This document shows, one piece after another, positions 26,101 through 36,254 of a DNA stretch of 64,000 nucleotides. The stretch's first letter is position 1, and the number at the start of each line of letters is the position of its first letter. A program made the position numbers and the translations under genes. The notes under the pieces are model-generated. The model did not search any database and was not told where the DNA came from. It was given only the letters and a program-made list of their open reading frames with translations. The stretch comes from Allomyces arbusculus (Eukaryota; Blastocladiomycota; Blastocladiomycetes; Blastocladiales; Blastocladiaceae): contig JADHYV010000028.1 in assembly GCA_027604705.1 (NCBI GenBank), positions 62,001 through 126,000 of the forward strand, given 5' to 3'.

Positions 26101-29100
26101 GTGCTCATGGCCAATCACCGACCCGGCCGATTTGGCAGCGGCGCGGATTACGTCGATCGTTGGCAGATCACGCACAACGTTGCGGTCCTGCGCGACGATC
26201 TTGTCGGTAAATACCGACATCATGACCATGACGCGCGCCTTGGTCGCCTTCTTCGGGCGCTGCCCCGATACGGCCGACACCTTGACGCCAAAGTGGTCCT
26301 TGAACCACCGCTGGTACTCGCCTGCGTGCGTTGCGTGCATGAACGACCCGAGTTGGGCGTGCGCATCCTCGGGACGCAGCAAGTAGACTGACCGCACGTC
26401 CTCTTCATTCCGCTGCACGAGCATCGAGTCGACGTGGCGCTCGTAGGCCTTGCGCACGGCCTCGATATCAGCAACGGGCACTTGCATGGCGAGTGTGAGC
26501 GCAGCCATGAGCTTCGGGACCGCTGTCGTAAAGTCAAAGACCAAATCGGCGGCGTCGACGGGCAAGTGGGCCGACATGCTTGCGTCGTACTCGAGACCCG
26601 TGAGGGCCGTCCACGCGGCCTGGTCCTTGGTCGTCGCGACTTGGGTCACGGCACGGAGGAGTGGCTGCTTGACGGCCTGCAGGAACCGGGCGCGCTGAGC
26701 GGTCGCCGGGATGCGCGCCTCCATGTCCATTTCGAACGCAGCGACATCGACCATGTGCGCCTGCATGACCACGGCGACATCAAACGGCAGCGTCACGTCG
26801 GGCACCGACGCAGCCGAGCCACCAGCCTGAACGAATGCCAGGTACCGCGTGGCCGCCTTGGCGACAAACGCCGGGTTGGCCAGTTGCGCTGCCACGTCGT
26901 CTGACTCGGTGAGCGCAGCATACACTTGGTGCAGCTGCTTGAGCAGCTTGACCGAGAGGAACTTGGCGAACGCAATTTTGCTGTACTTGTCCTGCTTCTC
27001 GGCCGCCGGCTGGTCAAGCATATCGAGCGTGAGCGTAATCTTGACCGACTGGCCCTTCGTCGCGACGGGCGCCGGCGGCGCCAGGTCCGTCAAGGCCACG
27101 CCAAACGTCTCATGGAACCACGGCTGGTAGTACGCGGGCCGGCCCGTGTGAATGATCTGGCCGACTGTGGCGGCTGCCGTCTCGGTCGCAATCGAGTAGA
27201 GCTCCTGCGTGCCGTCGGCCGACGTGACAATCATCGACTTCGCCATGACATTCTTGTAGTCGTCACGGACAAGCCCGACCGACACGTTTGTTGACGCTGC
27301 GACTGCTTTGACAAACACTGGCACCGCCGCCGCGAGATCAAACGACGCGGGCGACGCGACCTTGCTGCGCGCGAGCGCCTTCACCGCATCCTTGAGTGAG
27401 AGCACGTAGGGCTCATGCATCATCTGGCCCCACTGTGCCTGCACCTCGGCGTCGAGCGGCTCACTAGCCGCAGCACGCGCAAGCGGCGCAACCTTGCCGA
27501 AAATCCGCTGCCGGGCAAACGCGTTCGACGCGAACGCGGCAATATCGGCGGCAAACGCCGCGGGCGAACTCATATGAACCTGCATCATGAGCGCCACGTC
27601 GACGGGCATGACGAGCGAGTCGACTTCAGGCGACGCCTTCAGGGCCTTGAGGTAGAGCGCATACCGGCGCACGGCGGCGGCAAGGTAGACGGGGCTCGCG
27701 AGGTGCGGTTTGACGTCGGCGCGCGCCAGGTACTTGGCCATGGTTTGCACTTCCTTGACGGTGTCGGCCGTGATCAGGGCCTCGAGCGGGTGGTCCATGG
27801 CCTGCAAGTCGGCGTGACTCACGCGGCGACCTTCTTCCACAACCACGTCGTCGACGTTGGTCACGCGGCTGACCTCGGCCATGGGTGCCGACTTGCGCAG
27901 GCGCAGCGGGCGGCCGCGCGTCGTGTCCCAGTGGTGGTAGTTGAGCCCAGCGTCCTGCAGGACCAGGTGGTACGCGTGGTGGTCGGCGGCGACGCCATAC
28001 TGGCCGCGTGCCGCGGCAATGAAGTGGTTGGGCCACATGGTGTGCGTCAGGTAGGCGAGCAGCACGTCGGTCGTCCAGTCCTTGGACTCCAGGTGGAAGA
28101 CCGACTCTTGGCCGTGCGCGTCGGTCACGACGACCGACCGCTTCCACGCCTGCGACTGGTACTTTTCGACGGCAGCGTCAAAGTTGACGTTGTTGACGCG
28201 CAGGTCAATGAGCTGGCTCAAGACCTCGTGGCGCCATTCCTAATTCGGAAAAGAAGCGCAAAAAAGTAAGGAGGCTGCTCAGAGGCAGATAATGTTGAGC
28301 GAAAGCATAGTGCGCGTACCTGGACGGTGCGAACCAGGTCAATCGAAAACACCGAAAATGCCGCGTGCACCTGCGGGTCGCGCATGAGCAGGAGCTGCTG
28401 CTTAGTGATGACGCGCCAGCACACGGGGCACTCGACCGACTTTTCGCCCATGCGCAACTTGACGAAATCTGCGACTTCGACCGAGCAGTAAGAGCAGCAC
28501 GACGGGCACTGCAACACCCACGGATGCTCAACGACGTCAGCATTGTGCAGGAGCACAAACGGCTGGCCCGTGTAGGCCTCCCATGCGTTCTGCGACTCGA
28601 CGTCAACGGTGCGGTTGAGCGCCTGCGTCAAAAACTGCTGCAGCGGGAACGGCTCGGCGAGCAGCGCCGGCAGCGCCTCGTTGCCGAAAATCGTGCGCAG
28701 GTCGTGCTCGTAGGTCGGCATGTGCGTCATGTGCGAGTACCAGCACAGCAGGACATCGATCGGCGGTAAAATCGACGAACCCTCACTGAGCATGACGAGC
28801 CACAGGTAATAACGCTGCTCGGCCTTGAGCAGGTACCGCGTGTCGACCATGCCCTCGACGTGCTTGTCCTGGTGGCGCGCGAGCGACAGGTGCATGGCAA
28901 ACGACTCAAGCAGATCGAGGTGGCCATTGAGCGACTCTTGCGTCAAGAGTACGTTCCACGGCGTCGACGGCTCGACCTTGCCAGCAACATTGACCTGGAC
29001 CTTGCGCTTGGTCTTCTTGTTGCTTTCAAACATGGCGCGCAGCGCGTTCACTGACGGGCCTTTGATCTTGCTCGACGCGGCCGCACTGTTGGCGGCAGCG

Positions 29101-31001
29101 GCCCCGGTCCCGGGCGCCAACGACTGCACCTCCTTTTCAATTTTGTCGAGGTGGCGCTTCATGTCCGTGAGCGATCGCTTCGGGGCGAGCGCGGGCTTGG
29201 CCGGCGTCTTGGCTGCAATGACGGCCGGTTCAGGCTTGTTCGAGTTGGTCGCGAGCGGCGACCGGATCACGGCCTCCTGGTTGAGAATGACAATCTTGCC
29301 AAACCGCTCGAGAGAGAAATCAAAGTAGTCTTGTGGATGCATGAGCATGTTCCAGTAGGCGAGCAGCACGTCCGGCTCGATCTGGAGAGCCGGCTCGGTG
29401 CTACCGGCCCCGCGACCTGCAGCCGTGGCTAGCAGGCTGCGCACGACGACCGACAGTTCGGCAGCCTCGCGCACACCAAACTCCTCGGACGGCAAGTTGT
29501 CTACGACTGTCATGATCTGCGACGCAACAAACTGGACTGACTCGGCCAGGTTGAGCGTGAACCGGAACAGCGGCGTGTGGTGGCGGTCGCCCGGGAAGAC
29601 CGACAGGTGCTGGACCATAGTCTCGATCGAGATGGTGGCGTGGCACGCCGCGCACGACACGGCGCCGTGGCCATTCTGGAACACATCGACGTAGGTCTCG
29701 ACCGGCACCGACGTTTGGGTGCCGCACGTGCGGCAAGACACGACGACATTCGACAAGCGCGTCGCGAGATCGTCCTCGAGATCCCACGCGTGTCCCGTGG
29801 TCGCGAGCCACAGCTCCTGGTGATCGGTCGACCCGTACTCGCCCCACGCCACATTGAGTGGGAACGCCGTGGCGAGGATCGCGTCGCGCGCGTCCTGCCC
29901 AAACAGCGCGCCAAGATCGTCGGCGTAGCTGGTCAGGTCGCAGGCGAGGTGCGTGTACCACGCATAAAGCACGTCGAGCGGCGGGAGCAGCTTGGAAATC
30001 CCGGCCGTCGGCGGGCGCGTCGCGAGCCATGCGAGCCAGCGCAGGTACCGCTCCTCGAGAGCAATGACCGTGGCCGCCGGCATTGGCGCCGCGAATTCGG
30101 GCGTGAGACGCATCATTTGGCGCAAAAGAGCGACGTGCTGGTGCAGCGAGCGCTGCGTCACATGCAGGCGCGTCGTCGTGCTGCTCGCATCAGAGATGAT
30201 CGACGCGGTATCGTCGCTGGCCGAGGCCGGCGTCACCGAGCGTGGCGGTGTCGGAGGCAGCAAAAGCGTCGACGGCGGCGGCGGCGGCGGCACCGGCACA
30301 GTGGCCGTGGGCGCGATGGCCGAGTACTTGTCGAGGATCCGGTTGAATGACAGGTCCTCGATCGACTTGGAGCGACGATGGCCATTGTTCTGGGGTTTGC
30401 GAAGCAAGGGCAAGAAGAGAGAGGACAGGGTTGGACAAAAAATTTCATCAGTTGCATTGGCCAATAAAGTGCCACTTGAGCCGGCAGTCTGACGGCATCT
30501 GCTCATGCACGCCGCCGCACGATAGCAGCGACAGCAACGACGACCACAATCATGGCCAACGCCCACAAAACGTACCCCTTCATGACGAGCCGTGTCCTTG
30601 TTGGTAGCCGCAGCAGCAGGAGTGCGCGACGACGACGCCGTGGTCGTCTTGGTGGGTGCCGGCGAGGAGCGGCCGGTGGTCGACTTGACCGAGTGGACCG
30701 ACGCGGTCGAAAGACGTTTGGCGGTCGGGGCCGCCGCAGGCTTGACGGTGGCCGCGGGCTTGACGGCAGCCGCCGGCTTCGTGGCTGCGGGCGTGGCCTT
30801 GGTGGTTGTGGTCGTGGTCGTCTTGGTGGGCGCCTTGCGCGTGGTGATGCGCTTGGTCGTGACAATGCGCTTGCGCACGACTGACCCGTCGGGCTGCTTT
30901 TCTTCAACAATCTTGACTTCCTGAACAATCTTGGGCGCGCCAGGCGCCTGCGTCGACGACGACGGTCCCGAGGTCGAGGGTTTGCGCGACGTGGTGGCCA
31001 T
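11107..31001 (-). CDS. Giant (~6,540-residue) DUF1399/GRDP-like repeat protein
   Basis: Minus-strand exons: 31001-30576, 30389-28320, 28239-11107 (17,133 bp without a stop). The start is CCACCATGG. Intron 2 (28319-28240) is well supported. Intron 1 (30575-30390) has a GTACGT donor but is 186 nt and stop-free, so it may be retained. After a Thr/Ala/Pro/Lys-rich N-terminus (~1-200) the protein is almost wholly units resembling the DUF1399 domain of plant glycine-rich domain proteins: RRYxxYLxxL, then (P)PxDVALMMQxHM, W..xTG, and a tail with MHxxHPxxYxxWFxxxFG. Two N-terminal units (near 359-386 and 768-795) and three C-terminal ones (near 5535, 5885 and 6242) carry C-x2-C pairs like a zinc ribbon; the middle repeats lack them. 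The C-terminus is basic (KRKKKKGIKKLVGMLFGSK). No signal peptide or TM segment was seen. Function unknown; scaffolding is only a guess. Confidence 0.85.
15100..17800 (-). repeat. ~0.6-kb single-module repeat series inside the giant gene
   Basis: Four to five divergent copies of a ~200-residue module, anchored on the element DVxAYVxx. Anchors fall near 17735, 17105, 16515 and 15880, so spacing is about 590-635 bp. Each copy continues with SMVHATF-like and ELYSLMxxSPAAxLLHxAHxS-like blocks and ends in a YxxFAxxRFGAV element. The copies are much more diverged from each other than those of the 1.5-kb series. Confidence 0.75.
18300..27790 (-). repeat. Six-copy ~1.53-kb higher-order repeat inside the giant gene
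   Basis: Each ~511-residue period holds two different DUF1399-like modules. Module A is anchored on AKYLSRADVKAHL and module B on FAKYLSAKLLRQLQQVHAAL. A anchors fall near 27726, 25504, 23970, 22434, 20897 and 19331; B anchors near 26955, 24733, 23199, 21661, 20135 and 18563. Spacing among the inner copies is 1526-1572 bp. An extra divergent module (about 26230-25590) separates the first copy from the rest. Copies 2-4 (about 25.5-21 kb) are the most alike, sharing long identical stretches such as CISTGRPLQHQ and LSEEPELI, which points to recent in-frame tandem duplication. Confidence 0.9.
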
Positions 31002-31630
31002 GGTGGCAGTGTGGTGGGCCCCCTACGGATCGTCTCCGTCAGATTACTTTGTCCAATCCGACCAAGGCCTGCTCGTCGTGCACCGACCACGAGCGAGCGA
31101 GCATCAGCAGCACAACACGACTGCACATACGTTGTTGCCTGCAGCAGCGGCAGCAGTGCCGGGGCGGCCACTCGCTGAGCCCGCGTGCGCCTGGGTGCGG
31201 GGCGCGGTGGTCATGCTTGCCCGCGAGCGGGGCGTGGGGGGTCTATGGGCGCTGTCGACCAAGTGGACCGGTCGTCTCGTCCTGTCTACGAAGTGTCGCG
31301 AAGGTGATGCAGGCCCGGGGCGGCTCCCGGACGGGGTTGGAAGAGGTCGAGCACGGCGGAGGTGCTGGTGCGCGTGTCGTGTTCATGGAGTGTGGCGCGA
31401 GGGCACCTTGCATTGCGGTGGGGCCATCCTGCAGCAACACGTCACAAGAGCACGACGCACCAAGGTCGCACAACCTTCAAATGTTTCATTTCAAGTTGTT
31501 CGAGGTTGCGGGATCGATCCTCGACGCCGACACGCATTTAGACTGGGAAACAGGCAGCTGCCAGCTGGCACGAGTTCGACGGCTTCTCCCCTCGCCGTGT
31601 TGCAAGTGTCCAGAAAATACCAGAATACTA
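31002..31630. promoter_or_regulatory. Promoter region of the giant repeat gene
   Basis: A 629-bp gap between the start of the giant gene and the 3' end of the SH3 gene, both on the minus strand. It contains no supported gene. The part next to 31001 presumably carries the promoter and 5' UTR of the giant gene, the other end the 3' UTR of the SH3 gene. No specific element is identified. Confidence 0.4.
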
Positions 31631-34068
31631 CTATTTACACTCTCCCATCACGCCACAATCACTACCTTTCTTCGTCTTGCTGATAACCTTTGCTGACCGC
31701 GGCGTCGCCGACGCGCTCATCAACGACATGCGCCGCATATCGTCCATGGCCACGGGCACCGTGCACACGAGCGGGAACGCGGCCGCACCTTCCTCGTCGC
31801 CCGTCGACCCCCGCGTCAAGTTGATCCCCAGCGCCCACCCGTCTTCAAACGCTTCCAGCACCTCAATCATATCACCAGGCATCAATGTCATTTCGTCTTC
31901 GAGTTGCCGATCGTACTTGCGAATCGTGACACGATACTTGGCCGTGGTCGTGAGCGTACCGGCCGTCGACGCGCCGCCAGCGCCAGTGATCGGCGTCGCG
32001 GGCGCGGGACTTGACACGGATGAACGAACGCGGCTGTGCGTTGGACTCGGCGCGGCAATCAGGCTCGATTCGCGTCGCGAGACGGGCGCCAAGGGTGCCG
32101 GCAGCGGCAGCTCCGACAGGGACGGGAGTGGAGACGCGCCAGCACCGTCATGACCCTGTTCTCCATTCGGCTCGCCCGCCGAACCGGGCGTCGGGCTCGT
32201 CGGTTCCTGCGTACGCCGCCGCGACGTCAAAGTCGATGGTAACACGTACTCGGTCGGCGACATGGTCGACCGGTTCTGGCCACTGCTACCACCGCGCCCG
32301 CGCGAGGATAGTGTGGATGGGAGCTGGTAAATGGGCGACGTGGCGGTCTGGCCCGACACTCGCCGATTGATGGTAGAGTTGGGTGGTAGCACGAGCATGA
32401 TCGGCGCCTCGCCCGACGGTAACGGCGGGAGCCGAGAAATGGTCGACTTGGGCGGCAAGACCAGCGTAACAGGGCGTGCGCCGGCTGGGGCACTGGACGG
32501 TTCCTGCAGTACCGCGCGCGAGATGGTTGACGTGGGTGGAAGCGCGAGCGTGATGGGCCGATTCGCGACCGGCACTGGTGACGGGAACGCCGTCACGCCC
32601 AAACTCGGCGACAGCATTTCGAGCGGCGCAAGCTGGTCCGGCAGCGGAATTGTCCAGCTTTCCGTAGACTGACCGACGAGCACGCTCGAGTGATGCGGTG
32701 CAGGCGAGACGGTGCCAATTGTCGGCGCGAGGACGGGCGTGCCAGCGAGCGACGAGTGGTGCAGCGCAGGACTGTGCTGGATCGTCGAGAGCTGCAACAC
32801 GGGACTACCAGTCTGCAACGACGGCCGCTTGAATGGCGACATGGCAAAGTTGGAACCACGTCGTGGTGAATCGATTACGATTCCACGGCGCCCCGTTCGC
32901 GCGGCGCTGTCTCGCCGTGCAGAGCCGGGAGTGCCACGATTCGACGAGCCGTTTGGCGCAGGACCTGTCTGGTTCGACCGAGCGAGCCGTTGCCTCCTGC
33001 GCACCATGACCATGAGGCCGATTACAACAGCAGCGACCACGGCACTCGTTGTTGATGCGGCAATGATGGTGATCCTTTCTGAGGCCCGGGCGGCGTCGGA
33101 ATTCGCCGCTGGGTCAACTGTTGGTGCGCTCGATGGTGTGGGCGTGGCGAGACTGGCAGCGGCCGCAAGCTCCTTGCACCCGCTCGAGCCAGCGAAAGGT
33201 TCGCAGCCGCCGCACATGTCCGGGAGCGGAGCGAGACCTATCAACTCGTGTATTAAACGAAATCAGCCATTGTTCTCGGACAGGACAATAAATGTGCGAA
33301 TTTGGCGCAAACCATACCGCACCACAGCTCCTCGGCCTTGGCCGCATCGACGCAGTTGCTCGTCGCGTTGAACCACACCGAATTGGTGCACAAGTTGCGC
33401 ATCTCTTGAATTTTACCGGCCTTGACTGCGGGGGACGGCCCGCGACACACATCACCATTCTTGACCATCAAGTTCTCGAGCGAGTCTACAAACGCGGTGC
33501 AGCTCGATCGGCATAGCGCAAACGGCTTGGTACCGGGCGGCGGCGGGCGGCCTTGCTGAACGGCCTGGACGACGGTTCGGTCCCAGCACTCTGTGCTCTG
33601 CGCAATTGACGACGCGCACTGGAACGAGACGTAATGGCGGAGGCCCGTCTTGCCGAGAGGGAACGTGGGCGCCGAGTCGTTGGAGCAGCCGAAATTATCG
33701 ATCATGCGCTTGACAAACGGTTGCGGTAGCAACGACTGCTGCAACCACGCCGTGTACGAGTCGCTCGTGTTGTAGAGCATCGTGCCATTGGCCGTCGTGA
33801 CGGGGTGCAGCGCAGCGCCCTGGAAGGCGCCACAGTACGCGGACGTCGCGAGCGGAAAACAGGTGGACGGGATGGACGCGTTCGCGGGTGGAGCCGTCCC
33901 ATTGGTTTTTGGTGGCGGGCCACTCGTCGTTGGTGCAGGCGAAGCGCTGGTTGATGGTGGCGACGTCGTTGGCGATGCGGCACCAATCGGGTGGACAAGT
34001 CCTCCAAGGATGGTGAGTACCGACAGCCATGCCGACAAGGCCACAAGAGCGGCTTTTGGCGAATGCAT
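31631..34068 (-). CDS. Single-pass membrane protein: Cys-rich (Frizzled-CRD-like) ectodomain, TM, cytoplasmic SH3
   Basis: Two minus-strand exons: 34068-33318 and 33237-31631; 785 residues. The N-terminus is a signal peptide (LVALSAWLSVLTILGGLV), followed by a Pro/Ser/Thr-rich stretch. Residues ~55-290 hold many cysteines, several in an order recalling a Frizzled cysteine-rich domain: CFPLATSAYC, FQCASSIA, FALCRSSCTAFVDSLENL, DMCGGCEPF. One TM segment lies at ~305-328 (ITIIAASTTSAVVAAVVIGL), followed by Arg-rich stop-transfer residues. A ~350-residue Ser/Thr/Pro-rich cytoplasmic region leads to an SH3 domain at ~688-748 (YRVTIRKYD, PGDMIEVLEAFEDGWALGIN). The layout resembles fungal Fus1-type and receptor-like SH3 proteins. 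Ligand and partners are unknown; the Frizzled likeness is inference from cysteine spacing. The extreme C-terminus contains a possible donor, so a further exon cannot be excluded. Confidence 0.82.
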
Positions 34069-34579
34069 CCGGAGAGCAAGGGCGAGGTGGGTCGTAAACG
34101 CCGGCGCTCAATTGGTCAATCGTGATTGTGCTCGGAGATGATCCATTTGCGCTGGCGATACTGCAGCTAGGTGGAACGCGGAGCAGGCACAGCAAAGCGT
34201 CCGGCCGACCGCTGGTCGTGGAGAGTGCAAGTCGTGTGTGGTTGTGGCAGGATGGGAGAGAGGGGGTCTCTACTTCTGCTTCAGCCGGTGCATCGCGTCT
34301 ACAGCCTGTTGCCCCGGAATTGGCATTCGCTTGAGCAACATCAGCGCGCGTGTCGACAAGGGCGAAGAAACGGCCGTCGGGTTCATGGGCGGGCGAGGCG
34401 GGGTGGCCGGGTGGCCGGCGGCTTGATTGATCGCTTCATGGATCACACGACGCGTGCGTGCACCACTGCCTCGCATTCGTCTCTCACCTTTTCGAGACTA
34501 CCTAGGTTGATTCCCGGTTTGCATTTCAAGCGCGATATGGACAGAGCGCCAAGCCAAATGAGAATAACGAAGAGCGTCG
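34069..34579. other. Intergenic stretch, possibly containing an unplaced C-terminal exon
   Basis: Most of this 511-bp stretch shows no gene and should hold the SH3 gene promoter. Its upstream end, with the start of the neighbouring coding region, carries a hydrophobic open frame. On the minus strand around 34610-34540, out of frame with the annotated stop, the frame encodes GSVAVVALILATLFVILIW. It runs on for ~45 more residues. This may be a real C-terminal membrane anchor of the coiled-coil gene (see findings). Confidence 0.4.
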
Positions 34580-35943
34580 CTAGAATAAGAGCGACGACGG
34601 CAACGCTGCCGGCGGTGTGAAGGGCCGATTCGGCGGCGTCCCCGGCGGTCCGCTGCGCGTGAGCGTCGCCATCGTGGGCGACGCGCCGGGACTCGCAGTC
34701 GTTGGTGTGTGCGGGCGCGACTCGGGCAGCAAGAATCGAAGCAGGTCGTTTTCGGAGAAAGATGGTGGAGTCGCCGAGCGCGACGTGGACGCAATGGTAT
34801 ATGACGGTGGCGTCTTGGTTACAAATTCAGCGGAACCTTGCCGACGCGGCGACATTGGCGTGCTGGCGCCAGTGAGTGCGTCCGCCGATGCGGTGCCCTG
34901 CGGGAGCTCCACGTGGAACCGGTTCAAGAGCGACCTCTTCGGCGAGAGCGGCGTAGTTGCAGTTGTTTCCGAGGCGCTGTGCACATCGTCTTGAGAACCG
35001 TTAGCCGACGCCACCGCTGCGAATGGCGGGGCCCGTTGTTGCTGCTCCAAGACCCGGATCTGGTCGCGCAATGCTTGAATCGTTTCTATTTCGTCGATCA
35101 CGGAGCAAATGGATGAGATCGCAATAATTCGGTCCAAAAATGCCATTGCATTTCGGCAGCGGTTGTACCTTGACCGTGCACACATTCCCTTTTCAGTTGG
35201 TCCCGTTCGTCCACGAGCGTCAAGAGCGACGACTCGGTTGCGTCGATATCGGATGACACCTTTCCGGCCGCATCGTGTGGTAACGGCCCCACCGCGTCCT
35301 GCGCATCTCCACTCCCAACCACGGCTTGCGCAATGACTTCACGGAGCCGACGCGACGCGATCGCCAGCGCTGCGAGCTGCTCCTGGGCCGCGCGCAACTG
35401 CGTCTTGAGCAGCTGGTTCTCCTCGCGCAACGCGTCGACTTCAGGTGCAACGTCGTCGTCGTCTTCATTGTCCTCACGATTCTTCGCGGCCGGACCGGCG
35501 TCTGCTGCAGCAGTATCGCGTTCCTTGTCAGTCGCGAGCAGTGGACTCCCACGGCCCTCGTGCTCGGTCAGGAACACAAACGACGCGTTTGACTCGAGAT
35601 CGTCGTGGTCTGCACTTGGCGCGTCGTGCGATGCCGTGCGCGTGGATGTCCTGGACGCGCTCACCGCGCTTGCTGCGAGGGGCGGGGTCGCGACACGCTC
35701 TTCGTCGTAGACGGGGGCTGGGTCCGAGCTTGTGCGGGACAGAGCACACCGTCGTAATCGCGCATTCTCCTGGAAGAGCGCAACGACCATGCGCTCGAGG
35801 TCGTTGAGGCATCCATTCCACGCCGCGTCGGCGGCTAACGGCGCGGATCCGAGCGGCGAAGACGTGCCCGCACCCACGGGCGTCAGACTAGCCGAGGTTG
35901 AATCGCCGATGAGTGCTGGCGCGATGTGTACGGTGGCCGTCAT
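34580..35943 (-). CDS. Coiled-coil protein of unknown function
   Basis: Two minus-strand exons: 35943-35169 and 35085-34580; 426 residues. The junction keeps phase and joins LKRECVHGQ to ETIQALRDQIRVLEQQQ, restoring a continuous heptad pattern, which supports the intron. Residues ~45-65 (LERMVVALFQENARLRR) and ~165-275 (VDALREENQLLKTQLRAAQ and on) are strongly coiled-coil. Between them and afterwards the chain is acidic or Ser/Thr/Pro-rich and probably disordered. I do not recognise a family. The C-terminal end is uncertain: a transmembrane-like frame lies immediately downstream, so the true last exon may differ. It lies on the same strand between the SH3 receptor-like gene and the SNW gene. 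Confidence 0.62.
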
Positions 35944-36254
35944 CTTGGTGCTTGGTGAGCGAGCGTGGATGCACTGTGGCCGCCGCCAGGGCGCGTTCCT
36001 CGTGCAACAAGTTGTGATTGGCTTCGGCGCGCGAGCGGATCAGACGGTACAGGGCCAGAAGTGGCGGAAAGGGCGAGGACGGCAAAGGTAGCAAACTGAA
36101 AGCTCACACCAACGAACAAGAGGAAGCAGCGATCTGCTGCTGCGAACACGCACAACACAAGCAGCACAACACAAGCAGCGAGCCGACTATCGCCAACCAA
36201 AAAAAGCTACAAGAGAAATGACATGTATTTGGAAACACGGCGGGATATGCGCTC
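35944..36254. other. Intergenic region between co-oriented genes
   Basis: 311 bp between the coiled-coil gene start and the SNW gene stop. It contains a perfect 14-bp tandem duplication at 36151-36178 and otherwise nothing recognisable. Confidence 0.55.
36151..36178. repeat. 14-bp perfect tandem duplication
   Basis: CACAACACAAGCAG occurs twice back to back in the gap upstream of the coiled-coil gene. It looks like a simple replication-slippage product. Confidence 0.9.

Noticed and set aside
18300-27790. The 1.5-kb tandem repeats as a transposon or satellite array
   Set aside because: The repeats keep one continuous reading frame, encode a coherent domain pattern, and show no terminal repeats, target-site duplications or enzyme genes.
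34122-34620. Plus-strand open frames of 60-150 codons in the gap upstream of the SH3 gene
   Set aside because: They overlap one another in several frames, have no splice partners and no conserved content.
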